Below the pieces are notes generated by a model. It made no database searches. It was not told the origin of the DNA and was given only the letters and a program-made list of their open reading frames with translations. The position numbers were made by a program, and so were the translations under genes. A stretch of DNA of 64,000 nt, taken from Megaustenia siamemsis. Its lineage: Eukaryota > Mollusca > Gastropoda > Stylommatophora > Ariophantidae. The stretch covers positions 56,964,603 through 57,028,602 of the forward strand of contig JAVIAB010000059.1 of assembly GCA_032433765.1 (NCBI GenBank), in the 5' to 3' direction. The number at the start of each line of letters is the position of its first letter. Within the stretch, counting starts at the first letter, position 1. Shown piece by piece: positions 1 to 11,500 of this stretch.

Positions 1-2738
1 GTGATTGTTTTGTGTTTGTTGTGATGATTGTTTTTGTGGTTGTTGTGATGATTGTTTTTGTGGTTATTACAGTGATGATTGTTTTTGTGGTTGTTGTGAT
101 GATTGTTTTTGTGGTTGTTACAGTGATGATTGTTTTTATGGTTGTTACATTGATGATTGTTTTTGTGGTTGTTTCAGTGATTGTTTTGTGTTTTGTTGTG
201 ATGATTGTTTTTGTGGTTGTTACAGTGATGATTGTTTTTATGGTTGTTACAGTGATTGTTTTGTGTTTGTTGTGATAATTGATTTTGTGGTCGTTACAGT
301 GATTGTTTTTGTGGTTGTTACAGTGATGATTGTTTCTGTGGTTATTACAGTGATGATTGTTTTTGTGGTTGTTGTGATGATTGTTTTTGTGGTTGTTACA
401 GTGATGATTGTTTTTATGGTTGTTACATTGATGATTGTTTTTGTGGTTGTTTCAGTGATTGTTTTGTGTTTGTTGGGATGATTGTTTTTGTGGTTGTTAC
501 AGTGATGATTGTTTTTATGGTTGTTACAGTGATTGTTTTGTGTTTGTTGTGATAATTGATTTTGTGGTTGTTACAGTGATTGTTTTTGTGGTTGTTACAG
601 TGATGATTGTTTTTGTGGTTATTACAGTGATGATTGTTTTTGTGCTTGTTACAGTGATGATTGTTTTTGTGGTTATTACAGTGATGATTGTTTTTGTGGT
701 TATTACAGTGATGATTGTTTTTGTGGTTATTACAGTGATGATTGTTTTTGTGGTTATTACAGTGATGATTGTTTTTGTGGTTGTTACAGTGATGATTGTT
801 TTTGTGATTGTAACAGTGATGATTGTTTTTGTGGTTGTTTCAGTGATGATTGTTTTTGTGGTTGTTACAGTGATTGTTTTGTGGTTGTTGTGACAATTGT
901 TTTTGTGGTTGTTAAAGCGATTGTTTTGTGGTTGTTGTGACAATTGTTTTTGTGGTTATTACAATGATTGTTTCTGTGGTTGTTATGACAATTGTTTTTG
1001 TGGTTGTTACAGTGATGATTGTTTTTGTGGTTGTTACAGTGGTGATTGTTCTTGTGGTTGTAACAGTGATGATTGTTTTTGTGGTTGTTAAAGCGATTGT
1101 TTTGTGGTTGTTGTGACAATTGTTTTTGTGGTTGTGACAATTATTTTTGTGGTTATTACAGTGATGATTGTTTTTGTGGTTGTTATAGTGATGTTTGTTT
1201 TTGTGGTTGTTACAGCGATTCTTTTGTGGTTGTTGTGACAATTGTTTTGTGGTTGTTACAGTGATTGTTTTTGTGGTTGTTACAGTGATTGTTTTTGTGG
1301 TTGTTACAGTGATTGTTTTGTGTTTGTTGTGACAATTGTTTTGTGCTTGTTACAGCGATTGTTTCTGGTTGTTACAGTGATTGTTTCTGGTTGTTGTGAC
1401 AATTGTTTTGTGGTTGTTACAGTGATTGTTTTTGTGGTTGTTACAGTGATTGTTTTGTGGTTGTTGTGACAGTTGTTTTTGTGGTTGTTACAGTGATTGT
1501 TTCTGGTTGTTATGACAATTGTTTTTGTGGTTGTTACAGTGATTGTTTCTGTGGTTGTTGTGACAATTGTTTTTGTGGTTGTTACAGTGATTGTTTCTGG
1601 TTTTTGTGACAATTGTTTTTGTGGTTGTTGTGACAATTGTTTTTGTGGTTGTTACAGTGATTGTTTCTAGTTGTTGTGACAATTGTTTTTGTGGTTGTTG
1701 TGACAATTGTTTTGTGGTTGTTACAGTGATTGTTTTGTGGTTGTTTTGACAATTGTTTTTGTGGTTGTTGTGACATTTGTTTTGTGGTTGTTACAGTGAT
1801 TGTTTCTGTGGTTGTTGTGACAATTGTTTTTGTGGTTGTTGTGACAATTGTTTTGTGGTTGTTACAGTGATTGTTTCTGGTTGTTATGACAATTGTTTTT
1901 GTGGTTGTTGTGACATTTGTTTTGTGGTTGTTACAGTGATTGTTTCTGTGGTTGTTGTGACAATTGTTTTTGTGGTTGTTACAGTGATTGTTTCTGGTTG
2001 TTGTGACAATTGTTTTTGTGGTTGTTACAGTGATTGTTTCTGTGGTTGTGACAATTGTTTTGTGGTTGTTGTGACAATTGTTTTTGTGGTTGTTACAGTG
2101 ATTGTTTCTGGTTGTTATGACAATTGTTTTTGTGGTTGTTACAGTGATTGTTTCTGGTTGTTATGACAATTGTTTTTGTGGTTGTTACAGTGATTGTTTC
2201 TGTGGTTGTTATGACAATTGTTTTTGTGGTTGTTACAGTGATTGTTTCTGTGGTTGTTGTGACAATTGTTTTTGTGGTTATTACAGTGATTGTTTTTGTG
2301 GTTGTTGTGACAATTGTTTTTGTGGTTATTACAGTGATTGTTTCTGTGGTTGTTGTGACAATTGTTTTTGTGGTTATTACAGTGATTGTTTCTGTGGTTG
2401 TTGTGACAATTGTTTTTGTGGTTATTACAGTGATTGTTTTTGTGGTTGTTGTGACAATTGTTTTTGTGGTTATTACAGTGATTGTTTCTGTGGTTGTTAT
2501 GACAATTGTTTTTGTGGTTGTTACAGTGATTGTTTCTGTGGTTGTTGTGACAATTGTTTTTGTGGTTATTACAGTGATTGTTTTTGTGGTTGTTGTGACA
2601 ATTGTTTTTGTGGTTATTACAGTGATTGTTTTTGTGGTTGTTGTGACAATTGTTTTTGTGGTTATTACAGTGATTGTTTCTGTGGTTGTTGTGACAATTA
2701 TTTTTGAGGTTGTTACAGTGATTGTTTCTGTCTACTAA
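1..2738. repeat. Large 24/27-bp minisatellite
   Basis: The left end of the window is a continuous tandem array of T/G-rich units of 24 bp (GTGGTTGTTACAGTGATTG plus a T run) or 27 bp (with an extra GAT). From about 2230 to 2700 two unit types alternate and make a 48-bp higher-order repeat. The array starts before the window. Because both unit lengths are multiples of three, several frames on both strands stay open for 100-200 codons with repetitive products rich in V/I/F or C/G/D. These are by-products of the period, not genes. A functional role is not visible. Confidence 0.95.
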
Positions 2739-2792
2739 TTCAGTATTCTGTCATTTAGCAATATAGCTTTTTACTAGTCTGTATAGGTGATT

Positions 2793-3052
2793 CCTGTGTG
2801 TTACTGGGGCCTCATTATGAGGGAAGTAAAGAATAGTGACACTGTGACCTTCCAGGCATGTCGTAAGAGGCGACTAAGGAGGTTGATCGATGGCTTGACA
2901 AGCTGTCATTGTAAAAAGTATTGTTATGGAAACAGAGCCATATATTTTAGAGCAGTGATCTCTGCAATATGTGCCACTTTGGCACGCAAGGTTTCTGTTT
3001 TTGAGATTGTGGTTCTTCCCTATGTGCCATCTTTGGCTCGAAAGGACAATAG
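2793..3052 (+). mobile_element. SINE1 copy, full length
   Basis: A 260-bp non-autonomous retroposon, one of five full-length copies in the window. It begins at CCTGTGTGTTACTGGGG and ends at GGCTCGAAAGGACAATAG. A perfect 10-bp target duplication (ATAGGTGATT) flanks it at 2783-2792 and 3053-3062. The short ORFs inside are spurious. A GGTTGATCGATGG stretch about 90 bp in resembles a pol III B box, so a tRNA-like head is possible but weak. Confidence 0.9.
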
Positions 3053-3292
3053 ATAGGTGATTGGTGTTATTAACTGTAATGATTGAATTTTTGGTCACTT
3101 TTTTTTTATTGGTGTCATGTGTGTCCTTGTAATTTCAGACATTTATCATTATGTGGTCTGTCATTCAGTAATATTTTGATTTTTAAAAATCTCTATAGCC
3201 ATGTAGGTGTCAATCATTTTTGTATTTGTTTTTGCCAAGTAAAAGTCTCAGTTTGAAAAGTAAGAACAGAATTAATGGTCATATCAAAGAAA

Positions 3293-5465
3293 CAATCATC
3301 ACCATCATCTTCTTCTTCTTCTACCTTTTAGCTCCCAGTGGAGCATAGGTCTTCAACAAACACTTTCCAAGTCGTTCTGTTTTTTGCAATTCTTTTAAGA
3401 TCATTCCATGTCTTCCCCATCATCTTCATCTCTGCTTCGATCTGTCTTCTCCAAGAATTCCTTGGTCTTCCTCTTTGTCTTTTCCCCTGGGGATTCCAAA
3501 AAAGGGCCTGTTGTGTAATACTCTCAGTTGGCTTCCGTAGTGTGTGTCCTATCCATCGCCATCGTCTTCGCTGTATCTCTTTATCCACTGGTATTTGACC
3601 GGTACATTTCTATAATTCCACGTTAGTGACTTTGTCCTGCCATTTCCATCCCTTTATTCTGCGCAAGCATCCATTAATGAAAGTCTGTACCTTCGTGATT
3701 GTCAATTTTGTTATTCTCCATGTTTCACAGCCATATAATAGGACCGACTTAACATTTGAGTTGAAAATTGTTATTTTTGTATTTAGCCTAATTTCTTTGG
3801 ATTTCCATATGTTTCCCAGTGCAATGAAAGCTCCTCTTGCTTTTGATATCCTTATTTTGATATCATTTTCTGTTCCTCCCTCTTTATCTATATTACTGCC
3901 CAGATATATGTAAGATTGTACGTCTAGTAGAGGTATTTCTCCTAGTTTTATTTGGTTATTGCCAACTGCATTAATTCTCATAATGTTGGTCTTATCTTTA
4001 TTAATCTTTAGTCCTAGCTGTTGTGATCTCTCATCTAATATACTCATTTTATCCTGCATCTGTTGATGGCTGTGTGATAGGAGAGCTATGTCATCAGCAA
4101 AGTCTAAATCATCAAGCTGTTTGGTCAGTGACCACTGGATCCCATTTCTGTTGTTTTGAGTTATTTTCATAATCCAATCTATGGCCAGTAGAAAGAGAAA
4201 TGGAGACAGAAGGCATCCTTGCCTTACTCCTGTTCTTATTTCAAATGCTTCTGTAAGCTGTCCTTCATGCACCACACTACATTTTGTTCCTTCATACATT
4301 GTTTTTATCAGGTTAATAAACTTTATGGGGATTCCGTAATGACTCAGCAACTTCCAAAGCATTCTTCTGTCTAAACTATCAAGTGCCTTTTCGTAATCTA
4401 TGAATCCAATATAAAGTTGGGATGTTAGTTCTAAACTTTGTTCAACTATTATACGTAGAGTAGTTATTTGATCAGCACATGATCTGTTCTTCCTAAAACC
4501 TGCTTGTTCATCTCTCAAGTGTTTCTCTATAGCCTCTTTTAGTCTCTCCAGAATGATTCTGCCTAATATTTTTCCTGGCACTGATAGTAGCATAATTCCC
4601 CTATAATTTGTGCACTCCTGTAAACTTCCTTTCTTTGGTAGTTTGATCATATAACCTTCTCTCCAGTCTTTAGGTATTTCTTCCCTCTCCCAAATTTTAT
4701 CCAATAGATCATGTAACATCTTGGTAGAGGTGTTAATATCTGCTTTGATGGCTTCCGAAGGAATTTCATCTGGTCCTGTGGCTTTACCATCTTTTAATAG
4801 TTTGATAGTTTTCATTATTTCTTCTTTGCTTGGTTTTCCGCAGTTAACGTGTAACTCTTCTTCTGCTGGTAGTATATCTGGAGGATTATTTGAGCCGGGT
4901 CTGTTCAAAAGTTCTTCAAAGTGCTCTTTCCATCTCTCCATTTGTTCCCTTATATTACTAAGCAGATTTCCTTTCTTATCTTTGATAAAGGCGTTGATCT
5001 GCTTGTATTTTCCACCTAATTTCTTTGTGCTGTTGTACAGTTCTTTCATATTCCCTTTATTTGCTGCTTCTTCTGCCTCTTTAGCTAGTTCATCTATATA
5101 TTTCCTCTTATCCCTTTTAATGCATCTTCTCACTTCTTTGTTCACCTCTGTGTAAGCTTCCTGTGTCTTGGCTTTATTACTTCTTGTTTTGCTTTTATTT
5201 ATGTCTGCTTTCTTGTTCTTTCTTTCTTTAATTTTATCCAGGGTCTCTGCTGTCATCCATGCCTTATCCTGACGTTCTCTTTTCCCCAGTGTTTCTTCGC
5301 ATGTCTCTTTCCATATATTTTTTACCTGTTTCCAATGATCTTCTATATTTATTGTATTTTCTAGTTGTTGGAGGACTTGGTATTTGTTTGATATTGTGAC
5401 TGCGAATTTATCTTTAATTCCTTGTTCTTTAAGAAACCCTACATTGAAATACTTTCCTTATTCAT
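3293..5465 (-). mobile_element. LINE A, 5'-truncated reverse transcriptase copy
   Basis: Non-LTR retrotransposon fragment read on the minus strand. The main ORF (5256 down to 3610, 548 codons) begins in the linker between endonuclease and RT, and the coding frame extends upstream to about 5465. RT hallmarks in order are the DGKATGPDEIPSEAIK-like entry motif, FIDYEKALDSLDR, GVRQGCLLSPFLF and LDFADDIALLS (the catalytic DD pair, near residue 390). A YGCETWR region follows. A second ORF in the same frame (3588-3328) carries the C-terminal [14 protein letters not shown] and [13 protein letters not shown] motifs. The two are split by one TAG where the copies at 9.5 and 50.1 kb read TGG. The 3' end is a TTC/GAA-rich tail near 3300. 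The type resembles RTE-like 'craniofacial development protein 2-like' LINEs. Confidence 0.9.
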
Positions 5466-6033
5466 TGTAGTATACCTTTCATCACCATCATGCAGCATAA
5501 AAATAAACAGGACAAATCTTAAACAAATGCAACACATCAAATACTTGGGTACAGTAATAACATCAGATGGAAGATGCACCACAGAAATAAAGAGCAGGCT
5601 CAGGCCAAAATAGCATTTCAGAAAATGAAAAACATCTTATGCAACAAATCTATCAATAGACGTGAGAAAGAGAGTTCATCGGTGCTATATAGAGCCAATT
5701 CTGACCTATGGAAGTGAATCATGGATGGTAAACAAACAAATGAAAAGATGATTAGAGGCCACAGAGATGGGATTTCTCAGAAGAATGTTGAAAGCCAACA
5801 CAAAAAGGAAGCTCCTAAAAAAAATCAGAAAGAAATAAACATTTTTTGGTCACATCATGAAAAGAGGAAAGTTGGAATACTTGGTTACAACTGGAAAAAT
5901 ACAGGGAAAGAGAGATTGCAGATGACAAAGAGAGAAAATACTAGATAACTTGGTGTCATGGCATGGAAAACAGTCAAAAACAGAAATGATATGATGTGTT
6001 GTGGATAGAAGATTGTGGAAGGACATGATCATG
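5466..6033 (+). mobile_element. LINE B' 3' fragment
   Basis: Fragment of the LINE family also seen at 46.7-48.2 kb. It encodes in shifting frames KYLGTVITSDGRCTTEIKSR, the YIEPILTYGSESW-like region and the GKIEGKRD-like basic C-terminus. Frameshifts break it repeatedly: the pieces at 5422-5613 and 5721-5948 lie in different frames. It lies head-on against LINE A (minus) on the left and an endonuclease fragment (minus) on the right. No simple-repeat tail is kept, so it is probably 3'-truncated. Confidence 0.75.
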
Positions 6034-6040
6034 ATCTTTT

Positions 6041-7240
6041 TACATTGTTTATATAACTTTTTCCACTTCTGATTTTATAGGATAAACATCCTGATACACA
6101 TTTTATAATTGCTTTCTTTTCCCTTTCATCATAAAATAATTATGTTATATATTCCTGCCATCTATTGATTATATCTTTGTTGTCTACTTGCATTTGTTCT
6201 TTTTTGTTTGCTATACAACTACTTTCTGTGGCTTTTTTTATTTTTACTAGTCATTCTCTTTATTTTTGTGAGCATCCCTCTTAAATCTTGTTTATTTTCC
6301 ACAGTTTTGATTTCTAGACATCTTTGGCTGAGCAAGTCTTCTTTTGCCTTTTTGCACACTGTGCGTATTTCATTATCTATTTTGTTGTATTGGATAGTGT
6401 TCTTCGCTTGTCTTCTTTCTTCCATTTTTTTCTAAGATGGCATCAGTTATTCATTTTTATTTTTTGTTCTTTTCCTTTTTGGAGTATGATGTTGCAAGTT
6501 TCTTTTATGCTTTTCTTTATGCATTGCCATTTGGTTGTAACCTTTTTATCAGGATTTTCTCTTCTGTAGTGCTCAATCCCTTCTTCTAGCAATTTCTGAT
6601 ATGTTCTTTACTTGTACTGTATCTTTAACATCTTTTTGATTTATAGCTTTTATGTCTAGTGGTATTGTTGGTTAATCAGTCTTTTGTTTGTTTCTCTTTA
6701 GTTTGACTTTCATTTTAATCATTACAGGATTGTGATCTGAGTTAATATCTGCTCCTGGATAGGTTTTGGCTTTCATGGCACTGTTGCGGAACCTATCTTT
6801 TATCATTAAGTAATCTATTTGATTCCTCTTCTTATCTCCAGGGCTTTTCCATATGTATAGTTCCTTTTCTCTTGCTCTAAGTAATTGTTACATATTATCA
6901 ATCTGCTTTCTTCACAAAATTGTATCAATCTTTCTCCTCTAATTTTTTCCCCTAAATCATGATTTCCTATAATGTTCTTTTAACTACCTTTCCTACCTTA
7001 GCATTTATATCACCCATTGTAATTAATATGTCCAAAGATTTTGCTTGCTTCATAACTTTATTTAGATCTTCATAGCATGCCTCTATTCGTTTATCTGTAT
7101 AGTCTTGAGTAGGTGCATATGTCTGTATTATTGCTAAGTCGAATGGTTTTGCTTTCATTTTGAGTAGTATAATCCTATCATTGTATGTCCAGTAGGGACT
7201 TATATATTTTGTAGCTCTCATTCTATTAGTATTCCTAATA
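6041..7240 (-). mobile_element. LINE endonuclease-region fragment, degraded
   Basis: Minus-strand remnant of a non-LTR element covering the end of the apurinic-type endonuclease domain and the linker to RT. The piece at 7221-6967 has the strand IIQTYAPTQDYTD and the catalytic-loop motif DILITMGDINAKVG. Further down come NQIDYLMI and GADINSDHNPVMIKMK (the Ser-Asp-His triplet of EEP nucleases), then a lysine-rich linker (6425-6219). Stops and frameshifts interrupt it and no RT is attached. It may be the 5' part of a LINE B/B'-type element; that assignment is inference. Confidence 0.75.
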
Positions 7241-7497
7241 AAGTACTTGTTAATAAAAGATTAGAACAATCACCAAGGTCAAAACTGAATGTGTATTTGT
7301 TCAAGCAAATATTGCTGAACAGTCCATTATGCTGAGCTTTGCAACACAACTCCTTCATTCAGTTATCACAATCCTGTTACTTTAGTTTACTATCATTGGA
7401 AATATTTACATTTTGGTGAAGAGAGATGAGATATAAGATGATAACTGCCTTTAAAATCTGTGGAGAATGTAATTTATTTGTCTTGTTCCATATTTAG

Positions 7498-7588
7498 GAT
7501 TACTTCCTTGTGCCTGCTACTGCACATAACAAAACAATGAGACCTCGGATGTCGCTGCTTATGCCTGTTGTAACACCATCAATCAATG
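7498..7588 (+). CDS. Internal coding exon of an unrecognised host gene
   Basis: A 91-bp candidate exon bounded by a TATTTAG acceptor and an AATG|GTAAGC donor. It reads DYFLVPATAHNKTMRPRMSL and continues through PVVTPSING in one open frame, ending in phase 1. It joins in phase to the terminal exon at 12353-12633 with an Asp codon made across the junction. I do not recognise the family. Upstream exons must lie left of the window or be hidden in 2.7-7.4 kb. Other uses of the donor cannot be excluded. Confidence 0.5.
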
Positions 7589-7685
7589 GTAAGCTCACAA
7601 ACATATGATGTTTATTCTATTTTGTATATGCATATATGGTATACCTTGACGACAGCATGATTAATATAGAGGAATAAACAGAAAT

Positions 7686-8211
7686 CATCATCATTATAAA
7701 GTACCGGCCTTGGTGATCATGTCTCTCCACAACTTTCGATCGCGACAGTTATTCATCATTTCTGTTGTTGACCTTCTGCCAAGCCATTCTCTTAAGTTGT
7801 CTGGTATTTTTTCTCTTTGCTCTCCTCTATCTCTTCGTCCCTCAATTTTTCCAGTTGTTGCAATATATTCAAGTTGTTCTCTTCTCATTACATGGCCAAA
7901 AAATGATGATTGTTTCTTCCGAATATTGGAAATTAGCTCTCTTTTTGCTTTGACCTCTTTCAGAACAATTTCATAACTCTTCTTAGCTGTCCATGGTATT
8001 CTCAACATTTTTCTGTAAAACCACATTTCTACAGACTCCAGTGATTTTCTTGTCTGATATCCTATTGTCCATGATTCACATCCATATGTTAAGACTGGCT
8101 CTACATAACATTTAAGAACTCTTTTTCTTGTTTCTATTGTCAAAAATGGATTGCATAGTATCTTCCTCATTTTTTGGAAAGCTGCTTTTGATGAGCCATT
8201 CTGCATCTCAC
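7686..8211 (-). mobile_element. LINE B, 5'-truncated 3' end
   Basis: A 526-bp copy with a 170-codon open frame (8206-7694) containing YVEPVLTYGCESWTIG, RKMLRIPWTAKKS, FFGHVMRREQLEY and GKIEGRRDRG, the typical C-terminal half of this LINE. The 3' end is an ATGATGAT tail (read on the minus strand). Exact 9-bp duplications AACAGAAAT at 7677-7685 and 8212-8220 mark the insertion. It lies in the intron of the unrecognised gene, in antisense orientation. Confidence 0.9.
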
Positions 8212-8373
8212 AACAGAAATACTAAAACAATAATACATAAATCAGGAGATTCTTTTTTCATTGTGTTCAGAAATACATAGCAATTAATACTAATAATTAT
8301 ACAAGGATAATAATGTATGAGTCTGAATACTGGAGACCAACAAAGGAAACATCAAGACTGATATCAGTTCAAA

Positions 8374-8637
8374 TTCTTCTTCTTCTTCTACCTTTTTAGC
8401 TCCCAGTGGAGCATAGGTCTTCAACAAACACTTTCCAAGTCGTTCAGTTTTTTTGCCATTCTTTTAAGATCATTCCATGTCTTCCCCATCATCTTCATCT
8501 CTGCTTCTATCTGTCTTCTCCAGGAATTCCTTGGTCTTCCTCTTTGTCTTTTCCCCCGGGATTCCAAAAAAGGGCCTGTTGTGTAATACTCTCAGTTGGC
8601 TTCTGTAGTGTGTGTCCTATCCAGCGCCATCGACTTT
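8374..8637 (-). mobile_element. LINE A 3'-end fragment
   Basis: About 264 bp that closely match the 3' end of LINE A at 3293-3570: the TTCTTCTTC tail, the GCTCCCAGTGGAGC segment and the C-terminal basic motif on the minus strand. It is strongly 5'-truncated. The frame has single-base changes relative to the other copies, for example a deletion in the CCCCGGG stretch near 8550. Confidence 0.85.
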
Positions 8638-8692
8638 TTCTCTCTTTGACTTGTCCATGTTTGTGAATTTTTTCTGCTTATATTTTTTACAG

Positions 8693-8893
8693 TATGGGAT
8701 AGCCAGTCCCATGCCCAACCCTCCTTTCTCGCCTCTTTCGAACATGCCTGAGTTTAAATTACCTGTCAGAAAAAATATTTTGGTGAAACAAAATATGCAA
8801 AACGGAACTATTCACTTGTGTAAGCAAGATGGTATGGTTAACCAAAGTAGACACATAGGAAACTCAGATTTCCTGTCTCAGGTTGATTTGTGA
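8693..8893 (+). other. Possible alternative terminal exon (weak)
   Basis: A strong polypyrimidine tract and TTTTTTACAG acceptor precede a 66-codon open frame (YGIASPMPNPPFSPLSNMPE and onward, stop at 8891-8893). Its phase (0) does not fit the phase-1 donor at 7588, and joining it there gives an early stop. It could be an alternative last exon reached from an unseen exon, or chance. No family is recognised. Confidence 0.2.
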
Positions 8894-9178
8894 CCCGAAA
8901 GTGACCACTTGGACCGGACATGTTGTTTTGTCTATTCAGACAGCGCCTGTGTTTCTGGAGTCACAAAGGGCTGTTTGATATCAGCTGATGACCAAGGAAA
9001 TTTCCCTGGTCACAGCAACAACAAAAAATGAAAAACTATCGATTTGTTGAAATTTGACAATTTTTTTTATTATAGGATCGTATCTCACAAAATGAAAAAA
9101 AAAAAAAAAAATCCTACATCAATAGAGACAAGTCGAACATTCAGGGATCACCATAAGTAGTAATTAGGAAGAATCTTT

Positions 9179-9199
9179 GGGGGGGGGGGGGGGGGGGGG
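9179..9199. repeat. G homopolymer run (21 G)
   Basis: An uninterrupted run of 21 G follows an A-rich stretch at about 9095-9110. Similar long G/C runs occur near 32460, 35907, 46477, 53073 and 56141 and are places where assembly length is unreliable. Confidence 0.9.
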
Positions 9200-9266
9200 A
9201 TTATGTTGGAACACAGCAAGCTATCAAATTTGGAAGAATTTGTGTTTTGATGCGGTAATTTTAACT

Positions 9267-9350
9267 CTGTCTATCTATCTATTGTCCTTTCGAGCTGAAG
9301 ACAGCACATAGGGCAGAACCACAATCTAAAAAACAGAAACCTTGCGTGCC
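9267..9350 (-). mobile_element. SINE1 3' fragment
   Basis: Minus-strand copy of the last ~80 bp of SINE1: TCTATCTATC tail, CCTTTCGAGC, then GGCAGAACCACAATCT and AACCTTGCGTGCC. It is 5'-truncated at the inner ATTTTGGC segment. Confidence 0.8.
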
Positions 9351-9456
9351 AAAATTTTAACTACTATAGCATTATCTAGGGTTAAAAATGCCATTGAAAT
9401 ATCAGCACTAAAATGACATTAAAATATTAATATTAAAATTGACATTAAATAATAAT

Positions 9457-10637
9457 ATAGGAAGAACAGATCATGTGCTGATCAAATAACTACTCTACGT
9501 ATAATAGTTGAACAAAGTTTAGAACTAAAATCCCCACTTTATATTGGATTCATAGATTACGAAAAGGCATTTGATAGTTTAGACAGAGGAATGCTTTGGA
9601 AGTTGCTGAGACATTACGGAATCCCCATAAAGTTTATTAACCTGATAAAAACAATGTATGAAGGAACAAAATGTAGTGTGGTGCATGAAGGGCAGCTTAC
9701 AGAAGCATTTGAAATAAGAACAGGAGTAAGGCAGGGATGCCTTCTATCTCCATTTCTCTTTCTACTGGCCATAGATTGGATTATGAAAATAACTCAAAAC
9801 AACAGAAATGGAATCCAGTGGTCACTGACCAAACAACTTGATGATTTAGACTTTGCTGATGACATAGCTCTCCTATCACACAGCCATCAACAGATGCAGG
9901 ATAAAATGTGCATGATGAGAGATCACAACAGCTAGGACTGAAGATTAATAGAGATAAGACCAACATTATGAGAATTAATACAGTTGGCAATAACCAAATA
10001 AAACTAGGAGAAATACCTCTATTAGATGTACAATCTTACATTAAGGGGGCAGTAATATAGATAAAGAGGGAGGAACAGAAAATGATACCAAAATAAGGAT
10101 ATAAAAAGCAAGAGGAGCTTTCATTGCACTGGGAAACATGGAAGTCCAAAGAAATTAGGTTAAATACAAAAATAAAAATTTTCAACTCAAATTTTAAGGC
10201 GGTCCTATTATATGGCTGTGAAACATGGAGAACAACAAAATTGACAATCACAGAGATACAGACTTTCATTAATGGATGCTTACGCAGAATAAAAGGATGG
10301 AAATGGCAGGACAAAATCACTAACATAGAATTATGGAAATGTACCAGTCAAACACCAGTGGATAAAGAGATACAGCGAAGATGATGGCGCTGGATAGAAC
10401 ACACAACGGAAGCCAACTGATAGTATTACACAACAGGCCCTTTTTGGAATCCTCAGGGGAAAAGACAAAGAGGAAGACCAAGGAATTCTTGGAGAAGACA
10501 GATAGAAGCAGAGATGAAGATGATGGGGAAGACATGGAATGATCTTAAAAGAATGGCAAAAAACAGAACGACTTGGAAAGTGTTTGTTGAAGACCTATGC
10601 CCCACTGGGAGCTAAAAAAGTTGAAGAATAAGAAGAA
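9457..10637 (+). mobile_element. LINE A, 5'-truncated copy with internal deletion scars
   Basis: Plus-strand copy of LINE A beginning in the RT domain (RSCADQITTLRII region). The frame is open at 9591-9935 with GVRQGCLLSPFLF and DLDFADDIALLS, then shifts after QQMQDKM, where four bases differ from other copies. A frame at 10124-10384 holds YGCETWRTTKL and RRIKGWKWQDK and ends at a TGA in the RRRWRW motif. The 3' end is a GAAGAATAAGAAG tail at about 10624. It lies in an AT-rich repeat and in the intron of the unrecognised gene. Confidence 0.9.
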
Positions 10638-10769
10638 TATAATAATATTAAAAATGACATATATCAATATTTAAAATGACATTAAAATTTCAGAATTACA
10701 AACGATAAATGATATCAGTTTTAAAAAATAACATTAAATGGGAATTTTTTTTTTGAAAAAATTGTTTAG

Positions 10770-10985
10770 TTGTAGCATTACTTTCCCTGGGTCCATGAGA
10801 TCCAATCTCTAGCCCTTACGTATAACGGCAAAAAAACAGAAGCTGCTGTATGCACTTGAACACCTTAAAGAACCCTTAGTTGGAAATCATAAAGAGTAGG
10901 CCAAAAATTGGACACTACCCAGTAAAAATTGTCAGTAAAAATTGTTTGCAAAAAACCAACCAGGCCATTCTATGGAGTTGGTGTA
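10770..10985 (+). mobile_element. SINE5-like body, degraded
   Basis: The segment with CCATGAGATCCAATCTCTAG, GCACTTGAACACCTTAAAG and GTAGGCCAAAAATTGGACAC parallels the bodies of the SINE5 copies at 20515-20790 and 53085-53325 in the same order. The tRNA-like head is missing here. Confidence 0.5.
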
Positions 10986-11206
10986 CGTGGGTCAGGGTTC
11001 TCCCTAGAGTTTCTCAATAATTTGAGGAGAAAACCAGAGCACCTATGGATTCATCCAGAGTACAGTGGTGATGAGTCTAACACATTATGACAGTAAATGT
11101 CAGTAAAAAAAAAAAGACATACAATATCAGTAGTAAAAATTACATTAAAATATCAGTCTTAAAATTGATGTACCAAAATTAAAAAAGATAGATAGTATCT
11201 ATAGGA

Positions 11207-11500
11207 GCCTCAGTGGCTGAATGGTTCATCATGCTCGCTTCCTGGTCGGAAGGGTCCAGGTTTTATCCAAAGAAATGGTGGATTGTTGTTTTTTTTCAGA
11301 CTGTCAATGTGCTAATATTTACTTAGCCTTTAAAAATGGGTACCAGAGTTTTTTTCTGATAAGTAAACATGACCTGGTGTGAAATTGACCATATTACCCA
11401 AAAATGTGCCATGGTCATAGAAAAATAGGGCCACTAACACTATATTCCCCGTATGTCTATTAAGGTATTGTGGCAACCCTTACTTTTTTTTTTTTTTTTT
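11207..11500 (+). mobile_element. SINE3-like copy with a tRNA-like head
   Basis: The head GCCTCAGTGGCTGAATGG (A-box-like) and GGGTCCAGGTTTTATCC (B-box-like) are spaced as in a tRNA promoter. The body (TTTTTTTCTGATAAGTAAA, CATATTACC, ATGTGCCATGGTC, CACTAACACTATATTCC) matches the SINE3 copies at 29534 and 51590. It ends in a T run near 11485-11500. Confidence 0.65.

Noticed and set aside
5..2738. Long ORFs on both strands in the left end (up to 201 codons)
   Set aside because: They arise from 24/27-bp tandem repeats with periods divisible by three; no start context, splice sites or non-repetitive domain.
2787..3056. ORFs of about 86-89 codons repeated at 2.8, 31.6 and 55.6 kb
   Set aside because: They are the SINE1 sequence; frames differ between copies by indels and carry no selection signal.
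5466..7240. Twin-priming inversion joining the plus LINE B' piece and the minus endonuclease piece
   Set aside because: The order (3' half left on plus, 5' half right on minus) is opposite to what twin priming yields; more likely separate insertions.
8693..8893. Treating this open frame as the exon between 7588 and 12353
   Set aside because: Its phase does not fit either neighbour; kept only as a weak alternative exon.
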